Assembly: GCA_963741525.1 (NCBI GenBank)
Contig: CAVUIW010000022.1
Coordinates: 310,001-374,000, forward strand
Direction: 5' to 3'
Length of the DNA stretch: 64,000 nt
DNA from: JANNSX01 sp963741525
GTDB lineage: Bacteria > Pseudomonadota > Alphaproteobacteria > Rhizobiales > Hyphomicrobiaceae
Shown here: piece after piece, positions 19,836-28,443 of the stretch
How the letters are laid out: the number at the start of each line of letters is the position of its first letter
Numbering within the stretch: the first letter of the stretch is position 1
Notes under the pieces: model-generated
Seen by the model: only the letters and a program-made list of their open reading frames with translations
Told to the model about the DNA's origin: nothing
The model's database searches: none
Made by a program: the position numbers and the translations under genes

Positions 19836-21079
19836 ATGCGCCCCCTCGACCTCGACTTCATTCGCAGCCAGTTCCCGGCCTTCTCCCACCCCGAAACCGG
19901 CCAGTGGGTGATGGCTGAAAACGCGGGTGGCGCCTATGCGCCTTCACAGGTCGTCGACAAGCTCTATCGCTTCATGACGGCGACGAAGGTACAGCCCTAC
20001 TGGGTCTCTGCAGCATCCGCGGAAGCCGGGCGCGCCATGGACCGCTCACAGGCGATGCTGGCGGCGGCCTTCAACGCCGAGCCGGACGAGATCATGTTCG
20101 GCCCCTCGACCTCGATGAACACCTATGTGCTGGCGCACGCGCTCCGCGCCGAGCTGTCGACGGGCGACGAGGTCATCGTCACCAACCAGGATCACGAGGC
20201 AAATGTCGGCGCCTGGCGTCGGCTCGCCGACGGAAATTCCGGCATCGTCGTGCGTGAGTGGGGCGTCGATCCCGAGACAGGCCGCCTTGATGCCGAAGAA
20301 CCTGGAAAAGCTCCTCAGCAAGCGCACCAAGCTCGTTTGCGTCACCCACTGCTCCAACATTGCCGGCGAGATCCACGACGTCGCGGCGCTGGCCAAGCTC
20401 GTGCACAAGGCCGGAGCCCGCATTGCCGTCGATGCGGTGTCCTACGCCCCGCATATGATCGCGGACATGAAGGCGCTCGGCGTCGATTTCTATTACTGTT
20501 CGCTCTACAAGGTGTTCGGGCCGCACCAGGGTCTCATGTTCGCCAAGCGCGAGCATCTGGAGCGGATCGCCAACCAGGGGCATTTCTTCAATGCGGGCAA
20601 GCTCGGCAAACGCCTGACGCCGGCCGGTCCCCAGCACGGCGAGATCGCCTGTGCGTCCGGGATCATCGACTATCTGGAGGATGTCGGGCGCCATCAAGGT
20701 GTCAAGGGCGCGACACTCGGCGATCGTGTGCGCTCAACGATGGAAGCCTTCCACGCGCACGAATGCCGGATGGCCAACCGGGTGCTCGATCTCTTGAAGA
20801 CCAAGCGCGCCCGCATCATCGGGCCCGAGAAGGCCGAGCCGCACCAGCGGGCCGCGACCATCGCCTTCGTACCCAAGAAGACGAAACCCGAGGCGGTCAT
20901 GTAGGAGCTGGCGAAGGCCCGCATCGCCATCGGCGGTGGCGCCGACTTCTATGCCCGGCGGTTGATCGAGGCGGTCGGTCGTCGATCCCGAGGTGGGCGT
21001 CGCCCGCATCTCGCTCGTGCACTATAATGACGATAAGGACGTCGACCGGCTGCTCGAGGCGCTCGATCCGCTGCTCTGA
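19836..21079 (+). pseudogene. Class V aminotransferase (cysteine-desulfurase-like), two frameshifts and one stop codon
   Basis: PLP enzyme of the NifS/CsdA fold. Visible motifs are IMFGPSTSMNTYVLAHAL, VTNQDHEANVGAW, IAVDAVSYAPH and the cofactor lysine in CSLYKVFGPHQGL (about residue 225). One extra base lies near 20293, another near 20980, and an in-frame TAG at 20902-20904 replaces the expected Glu codon (PEAVM, stop, ELAKARIAIGGG). Correcting the indels and reading through gives 413 residues. It is the only gene here with a nonsense change as well, so it is the best candidate for genuine decay, though error remains possible. Substrate unknown. Confidence 0.8.
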
Positions 21080-21206
21080 TCACCCTCCATTGCGCACCGG
21101 AAACATGAAATCCCCAATCCAGCAATTGTCCAACCCGCGGGACATCGACGGTCCTGTCCGGCGCGCTCTTCGCCGTGGTTGGCTCGGGGCCTGCCCGCAC
21201 CCTCCC

Positions 21207-21637
21207 CTACCTCCGATCGAGCTTCGTCGAGAGAATAATCGCCGACTTCCGTCTCCTCCACTCCGGTCGTCTCGCCGATGCGGTCGAGCACCTCGTCGAG
21301 GTCTTCCGCGCTTTCGGCGGCCAGCATGGCGATGAGATCGAACTTGCCGCTGACGCTGTAGAGCGTCTCGACCTCGGGGATCTTCTTCAAGGTCGTGATC
21401 ACATCGGCGATGCGGCGCGGCTCCACCTCGATGATGACGAAGGCCTTCACGCCTTTGGTCGCCCCGCCTTTCAGCTTCAGCGAGTAGCCCTCGATCGTGC
21501 CGTCGCGCTCGAGCTTTTTCAAGCGATCCTGCACGGTCGTGCGCGAGACGCCGAGCTTTCGCGCAAGGGACGCCGTCGACTTCGCGGGCGTTGAGTCGAA
21601 GCAGTGCGATCAGTTGTCTGTCTTTGTCGGTCGCCAT
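21207..21637 (-). CDS. Lrp/AsnC family regulator, two frameshifts
   Basis: Corrected length 142 aa, normal for the family: an N-terminal winged helix (ARKLGVSRTTVQDRLKKLE after correction) and an RAM ligand-binding domain (VKAFVIIEVEPRRIADV, VETLYSVSGKFDLIAML, ending SAIILSTKLDRR). One extra base near 21580 and one near 21246; both corrected sites read GA(A/G)TC, a GANTC site. Divergent from the ornithine decarboxylase gene across 140 bp, so it probably controls that gene and itself in response to an amino acid. This is inference from position. Confidence 0.88.
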
Positions 21638-21777
21638 TTCGTCCTTCTGACGGGCCAGCCGTCGATTCGCAGCCCCCAGCCGTCATATGACTCAGTTCCA
21701 CGGATATCAACCGTCACATGAAACCATCATCTTCCCGCTCACTGAGATTCGCTTTCACAAACCCGGAGGGCCCTTGA

Positions 21778-22992
21778 ATGAACAAGCCGCAGATCACTGG
21801 TGCTGGTGGAACCGTCGCTCGCGTCGGGCGTTCGCGTCTTCCGGCGGCATATGCCGACGCCATGGACGTGGCGCGCCGGCTGATGCCCGACAAGCCGGTG
21901 TTCTGTTTCGACCGGTCGGCGCTCGCCGATCGCGTCGCGGCTTTCATCACGGGCTTTCCCGGCGACGTCTCCTATGCCGTCAAGTCCAATCCGGACCCCG
22001 AGGTGCTGCTCACCATGGCCGGCGCGGGCTTGAAGATTTTCGACGTCGCCTCGATCAAGGAGATCGAGACGGTACGCCGTGTCGCGCCCCGGGCGCGCCT
22101 GCACTACCACAACCCCATCAAGGCCCGTGCCGAGATCGCAAAGGCCTATGGGACCTATGGCGTCCGCCGCTTCTCCGCCGACAGCGTGCCCGAGATCGAG
22201 AAAATCCTGGCCGTGACCGGCGGCGATACGTCGGTCGAGATCGCCGTGCGTTTCTGCCTGGCGACGGCCGGCAGCGCCGTGCACGAGTTCTCCTCCAAGT
22301 TCGGCGCCCGCCCGGCACTCGCCGTCGAGCTCTTGCGGATGGTGGTAGCCGCCGGCCTCAAGCCCGTCATGACCTTCCATCCGGGCTCACAGTGCACGGA
22401 TCCCGAGGCATATCGGAAGCATATCGCGACGGCTGCCGAAATCGCCCGCGAGGCAGGCGTGCACTTGCAGACGCTCAATGTCGGCGGCGGCTTCGCGGCG
22501 GACTATGTGCCCTCGCGCGCGCCAGCGCTGCCTGAGTATTTCCGCGTCATCAAGGAAGCCGTTCGCGAGGCCTTCGGCGAGGTCAACCCGCCCCGGCTCG
22601 AGTGCGAACCCGGCCGTGGCATGGTTGCAGCCTCGATGTCTCTCCTCACCCGCGTCAAACTGGTGAAGCCCGAGCTCGGCCAGGCCTTCATCAACGACGG
22701 CATCTACGGCGGCCTCATGGAGTGCTACCAGGCCCCGTCGCTGCAGCCGTTCGTCCGCGTCATCCGCAACGGCAAGCAGCTGGAAGGCGAGACCAAGCCC
22801 TTCGTCATCTTCGGCCCCACCTGCGACTCGCTCGACCGGCTTCCGAACCCAGCCGACCTCCCGGCCGGCGTCACCGAGGACGACTACCTCGAGTTCGCGA
22901 CCACGGGCGCCTATGGCGCGGCAACGTCGACGCTGTTCAACGGCTTTGGCGGCGCCGAGGTGGTGTCGGTGAGAAGGGTATACAGCGCATAG
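21778..22992 (+). CDS. Ornithine/lysine decarboxylase, PLP fold III
   Basis: 404 aa. Alanine-racemase-fold decarboxylase: the PLP lysine is K69 in DVSYAVKSNPD; VRFCLATAGSAVHEFSSKFG, MTFHPGSQC, LNVGGGFAADY, CEPGRGMVA and the active-site GPTCDSLD motif follow. The pattern matches ornithine/diaminopimelate-type group IV enzymes of the short eukaryote-like class. It makes putrescine from ornithine (or cadaverine from lysine). Start ATG 21778 lies 10 bases after a GGAGGG-type site. Divergent from an Lrp regulator and followed by a strong terminator, so monocistronic. Distant in the window from the polyamine uptake genes. Confidence 0.92.
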   Translation: MNKPQITGAGGTVARVGRSRLPAAYADAMDVARRLMPDKPVFCFDRSALADRVAAFITGFPGDVSYAVKSNPDPEVLLTMAGAGLKIFDVASIKEIETVRRVAPRARLHYHNPIKARAEIAKAYGTYGVRRFSADSVPEIEKILAVTGGDTSVEIAVRFCLATAGSAVHEFSSKFGARPALAVELLRMVVAAGLKPVMTFHPGSQCTDPEAYRKHIATAAEIAREAGVHLQTLNVGGGFAADYVPSRAPALPEYFRVIKEAVREAFGEVNPPRLECEPGRGMVAASMSLLTRVKLVKPELGQAFINDGIYGGLMECYQAPSLQPFVRVIRNGKQLEGETKPFVIFGPTCDSLDRLPNPADLPAGVTEDDYLEFATTGAYGAATSTLFNGFGGAEVVSVRRVYSA

Positions 22993-23030
22993 CGGCTCCC
23001 GCGTTTCCAGCGCATTGACTTGATCTCCAT

Positions 23031-23066
23031 CCCCCGGCTTTGTCACGAACAAAGCCGGGGGATTTT
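23031..23066 (+). terminator. Rho-independent terminator after ornithine decarboxylase
   Basis: Perfect 13-bp stem CCCCCGGCTTTGT (23031-23043) and ACAAAGCCGGGGG (23049-23061), 5-nt loop, followed by ATTTT. Confidence 0.93.
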
Positions 23067-23091
23067 GCATGCGCATCGATGAGCCGCGGCC

Positions 23092-24043
23092 ATGACGGAC
23101 GATGCGGCAGCGCCGGCGCGCACCCCCCTCTTCGGCATCCTGCTGAAACTCGCGTCCACCCTCGTTTTCACGGCCATGATCGCTTGCGTGAAGGCGGCCT
23201 CCGAGACGGTGCCGACGGGTGAGGTGATGTTCGCGCGCGCCTTTCTCGGCCTCGCCCCGGTGCTCGTTTATCTCGCCATCCAGGGCGAGCTGTCTCAGGC
23301 CTTCAAGACCCAACGTCTCGGCGGACACATCCTGCGATCCAGCGTCGGCGTCTCCTCGATGGCGCTATGGTTCTCGTGCCTGGCCCTCATTCCGCTGCCG
23401 GAGGCGCTGGCCATCGGCTATGCCTCGCCGCTCGTCACGGTGGTTTTCGCGGCCCTGTTTCTCGGCGAGACGGTGCCGCATTTACCGCTGGTCGGCGGTG
23501 CTCGTCGGCTTCATCGGCATTCTCATTATCCTAGCGCCACGTCTCTCCTTGGACGCGCTGGCCGGAGCGGGCACAAACGAGACCATCGGCGCGCTCGCAG
23601 CTCTCGGCTCCGCTTTCACGGCGGCGGCCGCCATGGTGCTGATCCGACGCCTCATCACCACCGAGAGCACGCCCTCGATCGTCGTCTACTTCTCGCTCAT
23701 CGCGTCGGGCTTCTCCCTCCTCACACTGCCCTGGGGCTGGGTGTGGCCGAATGCCTGGGAAGCCTGGATGCTGATCCTTTCGGGCCTCCTCGGCGGTGTC
23801 GGGCAGATCCTCATGACCGAGAGCTACCGGCATGCGGACGCCTCGACGATCGCCACCTTCGACTACTCCGGCATGATCTGGGGGCTGCTCGTCGGCTATC
23901 TGCTCTTCGCCGAGACGGCCGAGCCCATCGTTTTAATCGGCACGGCCATCGTCATCGCCGCCGGTCTCTTCATCATCTGGCGCGAACGCCAGATCGGCCT
24001 TGCCCGTCCCAAAGCCGGCAAGCACTCGCCACCGGCGCTCTAA
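23092..24043 (+). CDS. DMT superfamily permease, one-base frameshift
   Basis: Ten-helix EamA-type transporter. The first repeat runs from LLKLASTLVFTAMIACVKAA to YASPLVTVVFAALFLGE; the second includes SAFTAAAAMVLIRRL, TESYRHADASTIATFDYS and LLVGYLLFAETAEPIVLIG. The frame breaks near 23495; removing one base gives 316 residues. This arrangement is like RhaT/RarD-type or S-adenosylmethionine-uptake (SAM transporter) members of rhizobia, but substrate is not assignable. It follows the decarboxylase terminator, so it has its own promoter. Confidence 0.87.
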
Positions 24044-24088
24044 CCCGTGCTATGAATCGGCGACGGCCGACTCGGAGTTGCATCTCCC

Positions 24089-26317
24089 ATGCGGGCACGC
24101 CTCGCCTATATCCTGATCGTGCTCGGCATCCTGGCCGCTGCCGTCCTGCTTCGCATATCCGATCCGTTGCCAGTGGCGGGCCTTCGCAATCTCGTCTTCG
24201 ACGGCTACCAGCGCATGTCGCCGCGTCCTTACGACCCGGCACTGCCGATCCGTATCGCCGACATCGACGAAGAGTCGCTGCGCCGCCTCGGCCAGTGGCC
24301 CTGGCCGCGCACGGTGCTGGCCGATCTCGTCCGGAAGCTGCAGGCGCAGGGCGCGGCCGTCATCGCCTTCGACATGGTGCTGCCCGAGCCCGACCGGCTC
24401 TCGCCCGAAGCCATGCTGTTGCGGCTTCCCCCCGGCGTCGCCGACGAGCGGCTCAAGTCCGAGATCGCCAAGCTGCCGAGCAACGACAGCCTCCTCGCCG
24501 AGGCCATTGCCGGAGCTCCGGTTGTCATCGGTTTCGCCGGTACCGAGAATTCAACCGCACCGCTCGCCGCCGCGAAGGCGGGCTTCGCCTTCGCTGGCGA
24601 TGATCCCGGCCCTTTCGTCCCGGCTTATGCCGGCGCGTCGCAGAGCCTCGCCCCCTTCGGCCAGAACGCCAGCGGCTTGGGCTCGCTCAACTGGGTGCCG
24701 GAGGTCGACCAGACCGTCCGCCGGCTGCCCCTCGTCGTCACCGTCGCCGGCAAGCTCTATCCGAGCCTCGCCGCCGAGACGCTCCGGGCCGCCTTCGGCG
24801 CATCGAGCATCCTCATCAAGACGGCCGGCGCCAGCGGCGAGGAGAGCTTCGGTGCCTCGACCGGCATCGCCGCCATCCGCATCGGCGAGATCGAGGTGCC
24901 GACCGATGCCAACGGCCAACTCTGGCCGCGCTTCACGCCGTCGGACCGCCGCCGCTTCGTGCCGGTGTGGCGCATCCTTGCGGGCGAGGTTCCGGATGCC
25001 GAGATCACCGGCCGCATCATTCTGGTCGGCGCGAGCGCCGCGGGCCTGCTCGATCTGCGCTCGACGCCGGTCGATGCGGCGGTGCCGGGCGTCGAGGTGC
25101 ATGCCCAGGCAATCGAGCAGATGCTGACGGGAGCCGCGCTCAGCCGGCCGGATTTCATGACCGGCGCGGAAGTGCTCTATCTGGTCGCCGTCGGTGGGCT
25201 GATGGCCTTCCTCATCTATCGCGCCGGCGCCGCGATCGGCGCCACCCTCGGCGCGCTGACCATCGTCGGCGTGGGCCTAGCCTCTTGGCTCGCCTACGCC
25301 AAGCTCAACTGGCTCGTCGATCCCGTCTACCCGACGCTTGCCGTAACGGTGCTCTACATCGCCGGAACGGTCTATCTGTATCTGCGAACCGAAGGCGAGC
25401 GCCGCCGTGTCCGCCACGCCTTTTCACGCTACATGTCGCCCGACATGGTGGCCGAGCTCGCCGCCAATCCGGCACGATTGAAACTCGGCGGCGAGATCCG
25501 CGATATGTCGCTGCTGTTCGCCGACGTGCGCGGCTTCACGACGATCTCCGAAGGCCTCGATGCCGAGCGCCTCACCCGCCTCGTCAACCGCTTCCTCACG
25601 CCCTTGAGCGATGTCGTGCTCGCCCATCGCGGCACCATCGACAAATACATGGGCGATGCCGTCATGGCCTTCTGGAACGCGCCGCTGGACGATGCCGAGC
25701 ATGCCAGGAACGCGGCCGAAGCCGCACTCGCCATGCTCTCTTCGCTCGATGGCCTCAATCGCGAGCTCATTGCCGAAGCCGCCGCCGCGGGCGAGCCGGC
25801 CAAGCCAATTCGCATCGGCGTCGGCCTCAACACAGGGTCATGCTGTGTCGGCAATCTCGGCTCCGAGCAGCGCTTCGACTATTCGGTCATCGGCGACGAC
25901 GTGAACGTTGCCTCTCGCCTGCAGGATTTGACGAAGACATACGGCGTGTCGATCATCGCCGGCGAGGCCACGCAAAAGGCCTCACCCGATCTCGCCTATC
26001 TGCCGCTCGGCGCCATCAGCGTTCGCGGCAAACTGACCGCAACGGCGATCTACGCCCTCGTGGGCGATGCCGATCGGGCGAATGACCCCACGTTTGGCAT
26101 GTTCCACACCCTCCACGCTGATCTCCTCTCGGCCATGGCCGCCGGTGACCTCGACCGTGCAAAATCCCTCATGCCGGAGCTGCGGGGGCTTGCGCTCGAC
26201 GACCTCTCCGGGCACTTAGATTACCTATCGAAGCGTCTCGAGACGATGGAAGCGGGATGGGGCGCGGCCGATGCGACCGGCAGCTCTGCCGGCATGGCCC
26301 CGCCGAGCCGAGGCTGA
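24089..26317 (+). CDS. CHASE2 domain adenylate/guanylate cyclase
   Basis: 742 aa. N-terminal helix (residues about 5-22), a periplasmic CHASE2 sensor (RIADIDEESLRRLGQWPWPR, then VIAFDMVLPEPDR), three helices at about 355-435, then a class III cyclase domain from about residue 470. Metal-binding Asp residues are in LLFADVRGFTTIS and KYMGDAVMAFW; the catalytic Asn/Arg region is VIGDDVNVASRLQDL near residue 600. The MGDAVMAFW pattern is usual for CHASE2 adenylate cyclases. It probably makes cAMP in response to an unknown periplasmic signal. The next gene starts 8 nt downstream. Confidence 0.93.
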   Translation: MRARLAYILIVLGILAAAVLLRISDPLPVAGLRNLVFDGYQRMSPRPYDPALPIRIADIDEESLRRLGQWPWPRTVLADLVRKLQAQGAAVIAFDMVLPEPDRLSPEAMLLRLPPGVADERLKSEIAKLPSNDSLLAEAIAGAPVVIGFAGTENSTAPLAAAKAGFAFAGDDPGPFVPAYAGASQSLAPFGQNASGLGSLNWVPEVDQTVRRLPLVVTVAGKLYPSLAAETLRAAFGASSILIKTAGASGEESFGASTGIAAIRIGEIEVPTDANGQLWPRFTPSDRRRFVPVWRILAGEVPDAEITGRIILVGASAAGLLDLRSTPVDAAVPGVEVHAQAIEQMLTGAALSRPDFMTGAEVLYLVAVGGLMAFLIYRAGAAIGATLGALTIVGVGLASWLAYAKLNWLVDPVYPTLAVTVLYIAGTVYLYLRTEGERRRVRHAFSRYMSPDMVAELAANPARLKLGGEIRDMSLLFADVRGFTTISEGLDAERLTRLVNRFLTPLSDVVLAHRGTIDKYMGDAVMAFWNAPLDDAEHARNAAEAALAMLSSLDGLNRELIAEAAAAGEPAKPIRIGVGLNTGSCCVGNLGSEQRFDYSVIGDDVNVASRLQDLTKTYGVSIIAGEATQKASPDLAYLPLGAISVRGKLTATAIYALVGDADRANDPTFGMFHTLHADLLSAMAAGDLDRAKSLMPELRGLALDDLSGHLDYLSKRLETMEAGWGAADATGSSAGMAPPSRG

Positions 26318-26325
26318 GGAGAGCG

Positions 26326-26712
26326 ATGCCCGTCAGCGCCGAGACCATCCTCCTCGCGATGACCGTGCTTCTCGTCAAGCATTGGGTCGCCGATTTTCTG
26401 CTGCAGACCATCTATCAGGTCCACAACAAAGGCCGCTATGGGCACCCCGGCGGCTTGCTGCATTGTGCCATTCACGTCGTCTGCACACTCCCTGTCTTCG
26501 CTGTTCTGCCGCCGCCCACAGCCTCTTTCGCCGCGGGCCTCCTCGCCGGTGAGTATGTCTTTCACTACCACGTCGATTGGCTGAAAGATCAGCTCAATCG
26601 CGGTATCGGCCTCAAGCCCGACATGTCCGGCTTTTGGTATCTGCTCGGCCTCGACCAGCTCGTGCACGGGCTGACTTATGTCGTGATCGTGTGGATGTTG
26701 CTGCCGGGCTGA
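26326..26712 (+). CDS. DUF3307 family membrane protein
   Basis: 128 aa from ATG 26326. Four hydrophobic segments and the family motifs KHWVADFLLQTIYQVHNKG, GGLLHCAIHVVCTL, EYVFHYHVDWLKDQ and YLLGLDQLVHGLTYV, rich in conserved His and Asp inside or next to helices. The family is uncharacterised; such His/Asp content suggests metal binding or catalysis in the membrane. It is tightly linked behind the CHASE2 cyclase. Confidence 0.85.
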   Translation: MPVSAETILLAMTVLLVKHWVADFLLQTIYQVHNKGRYGHPGGLLHCAIHVVCTLPVFAVLPPPTASFAAGLLAGEYVFHYHVDWLKDQLNRGIGLKPDMSGFWYLLGLDQLVHGLTYVVIVWMLLPG

Positions 26713-26806
26713 CGCGTTAATCGGAAGTGACGCTCTCGCCGCCGCCTACGCCGTGAGAGTCCCGGCAAGCTTCCCTGCAAGGCTTGTTATGGCCTGCAGC
26801 GCCCTA

Positions 26807-27676
26807 TCACTCGAGCGTCTTCAGAACCTCGGCATTTCCTTTGTCGCTGACGAGCGTCAGGATCAACCGCTTGCCCTTGAGCGCTTTCGCCTCATCCGGT
26901 TTCAACATGGCCCGGAAGCGCGCGAGGCCGCCGCTGGCTTCGCCTGGCCTCTCGGGCAGCGGCACGTAACTGCCGTCCTCCGCTTCCGCGAAGACGCTCA
27001 TCGTGGCCGCCGCCGGATCGAAACGCGCATCGATCAACAGCTCGGCCGCTTCGCCTGCTTTCGTGACCGTCATCGCCTCGACCGACGGCAGCGCGCCCTC
27101 GGCGAGCTTCCGCGGCACGGCGGCAAGAGCCGCCTCCAGGCTCGTGACGATCTGCGAATCGGCCGCGCCGCCCGGCGCGAGCTTCAGCGTCAACTCGGCT
27201 TCGGCCGGAATGCAGATCTCCCGGCACACACCATAGAAGGCGCCAAGCACCAGCTCGACCGGCGCACTCCCTGCGGCCGTCACCTCGATCGGGAACACGA
27301 CGTGCTTCTTGTAGCCGGCGGAGGCGCCTTCCGGATCATCGAAGCGCATCGGAGCCGGATAGAGCAGCTGGGCTTTCCCGAGATTCCTCGATTGATCCCA
27401 ATCGAACACCGGCGGAATGCCGCCTGAATCCCCCGGCGAGCGCCAATAGGTCTTGTAGCCGTCCCTGAGCTCGATCTCGACGCCGGCAACCAGCCTCGCA
27501 CCACCGCCGGAACTCGTGAACTCGGCCCCGATCATACGCACGCGCGAGCCATTGCCCTGCACCCAATCCGTCGCAACGGTCCAGCTGGCGTCCGGGCGGG
27601 CCGGGCCAATCTGGTGTCCGAGGGCTGCAAACAGCCCGAGCATGGCCACAATCGACAGGCGCGAAAGACGCCGCAT
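26807..27676 (-). CDS. Periplasmic DsbD-N-terminal-like / disulfide-corrector domain protein
   Basis: 289 aa with an N-terminal hydrophobic segment (LSIVAMLGLFAALGHQI). The DsbD alpha-type domain is shown by ELRDGYKTYWRSPGDSGGIPP, VVFPIEVTAA and the paired cysteines of GVCREICIPAEAEL. DsbD N-terminal domains pass electrons from the membrane to periplasmic thiol proteins. Here the membrane and thioredoxin domains are absent, so this is a stand-alone periplasmic domain. Convergent with DUF3307, divergent from yqgE. Confidence 0.85.
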   Translation of the reverse strand: MRRLSRLSIVAMLGLFAALGHQIGPARPDASWTVATDWVQGNGSRVRMIGAEFTSSGGGARLVAGVEIELRDGYKTYWRSPGDSGGIPPVFDWDQSRNLGKAQLLYPAPMRFDDPEGASAGYKKHVVFPIEVTAAGSAPVELVLGAFYGVCREICIPAEAELTLKLAPGGAADSQIVTSLEAALAAVPRKLAEGALPSVEAMTVTKAGEAAELLIDARFDPAAATMSVFAEAEDGSYVPLPERPGEASGGLARFRAMLKPDEAKALKGKRLILTLVSDKGNAEVLKTLE

Positions 27677-27821
27677 GTTCTCCAGGCTCCGTTGTTAGGG
27701 CGCCGACTTCTGCAAGGAAATCTGATCGAAGTGACGGTGCGGCACAAGTCAAGCCTCGGTGACCAAGCCGACGGTCCATGGGCCCTTCCCATCCGCCTGC
27801 GCCTCCGGCTAGTCTTATCGC

Positions 27822-28434
27822 ATGCCGACGAAACGCACAGCTAAAGTCGCCGACAGCCCCTATCTCGACGGGCAGCTGCTCATTGCCATGCCATCGATGA
27901 CGGATCGACGCTTCCATCGCTCGGTCATCTTCATGTGCGCGCATTCGAGCGACGGCGCCATGGGAATCATCATCAACCAGCGGGCCAAGAACATCGGCTT
28001 CACCGATCTGCTGAACCAGCTGGACCTCTTGCCCGATGCAAAGGACGAGGACATCGAGGAGCGGCTCGATCGAATGGTGGTGCATGTGGGCGGACCCGTC
28101 GATTCCGGCCGTGGCTTCGTGCTTCATTCCGCCGACTACTTCGTGAAGGATTTCGACCCTTTCCATCGGCAAGGACATGTGCTTGACCGCGACGATGGAC
28201 ATTCTGCGCGCCATCGCCAACGGCAAAGGTCCCAAGCAGGCGATCTTGGCGCTCGGCTATTCGGGATGGGCGGCGGGTCAACTCGAGAGCGAGATCCAGT
28301 CCAATGGCTGGCTCAACGGCCCCTCCGACCCCGAGCTCGTGTTCGATCTCGACCTCAATCAGAAATACGAGCAGGCGTTGTCGAAGATCGGGGTCAACCC
28401 ATCGCACCTGGTGGCCGACTCCGGCCACGCCTGA
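27822..28434 (+). CDS. yqgE: YqgE/AlgH family protein, one-base frameshift
   Basis: The UPF0301 family is recognised by LDGQLLIAMPSMTDRRFHRS, FMCAHSSDGAMGIIINQ, VHVGGPVDSGRGFVLHS and, in the second frame, LTATMDILRAIANGKGPK and ALGYSGWAAGQLESEI. One extra base lies at about 28157 (TTTCGACCCTTTCC); without it the protein is 203 residues, the usual length. Function is not settled; some relatives are described as transcriptional regulators (AlgH). Convergent with the EAL-domain gene, 9 bases between stops. Confidence 0.92.
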
Positions 28435-28443
28435 ACCGGCTTC

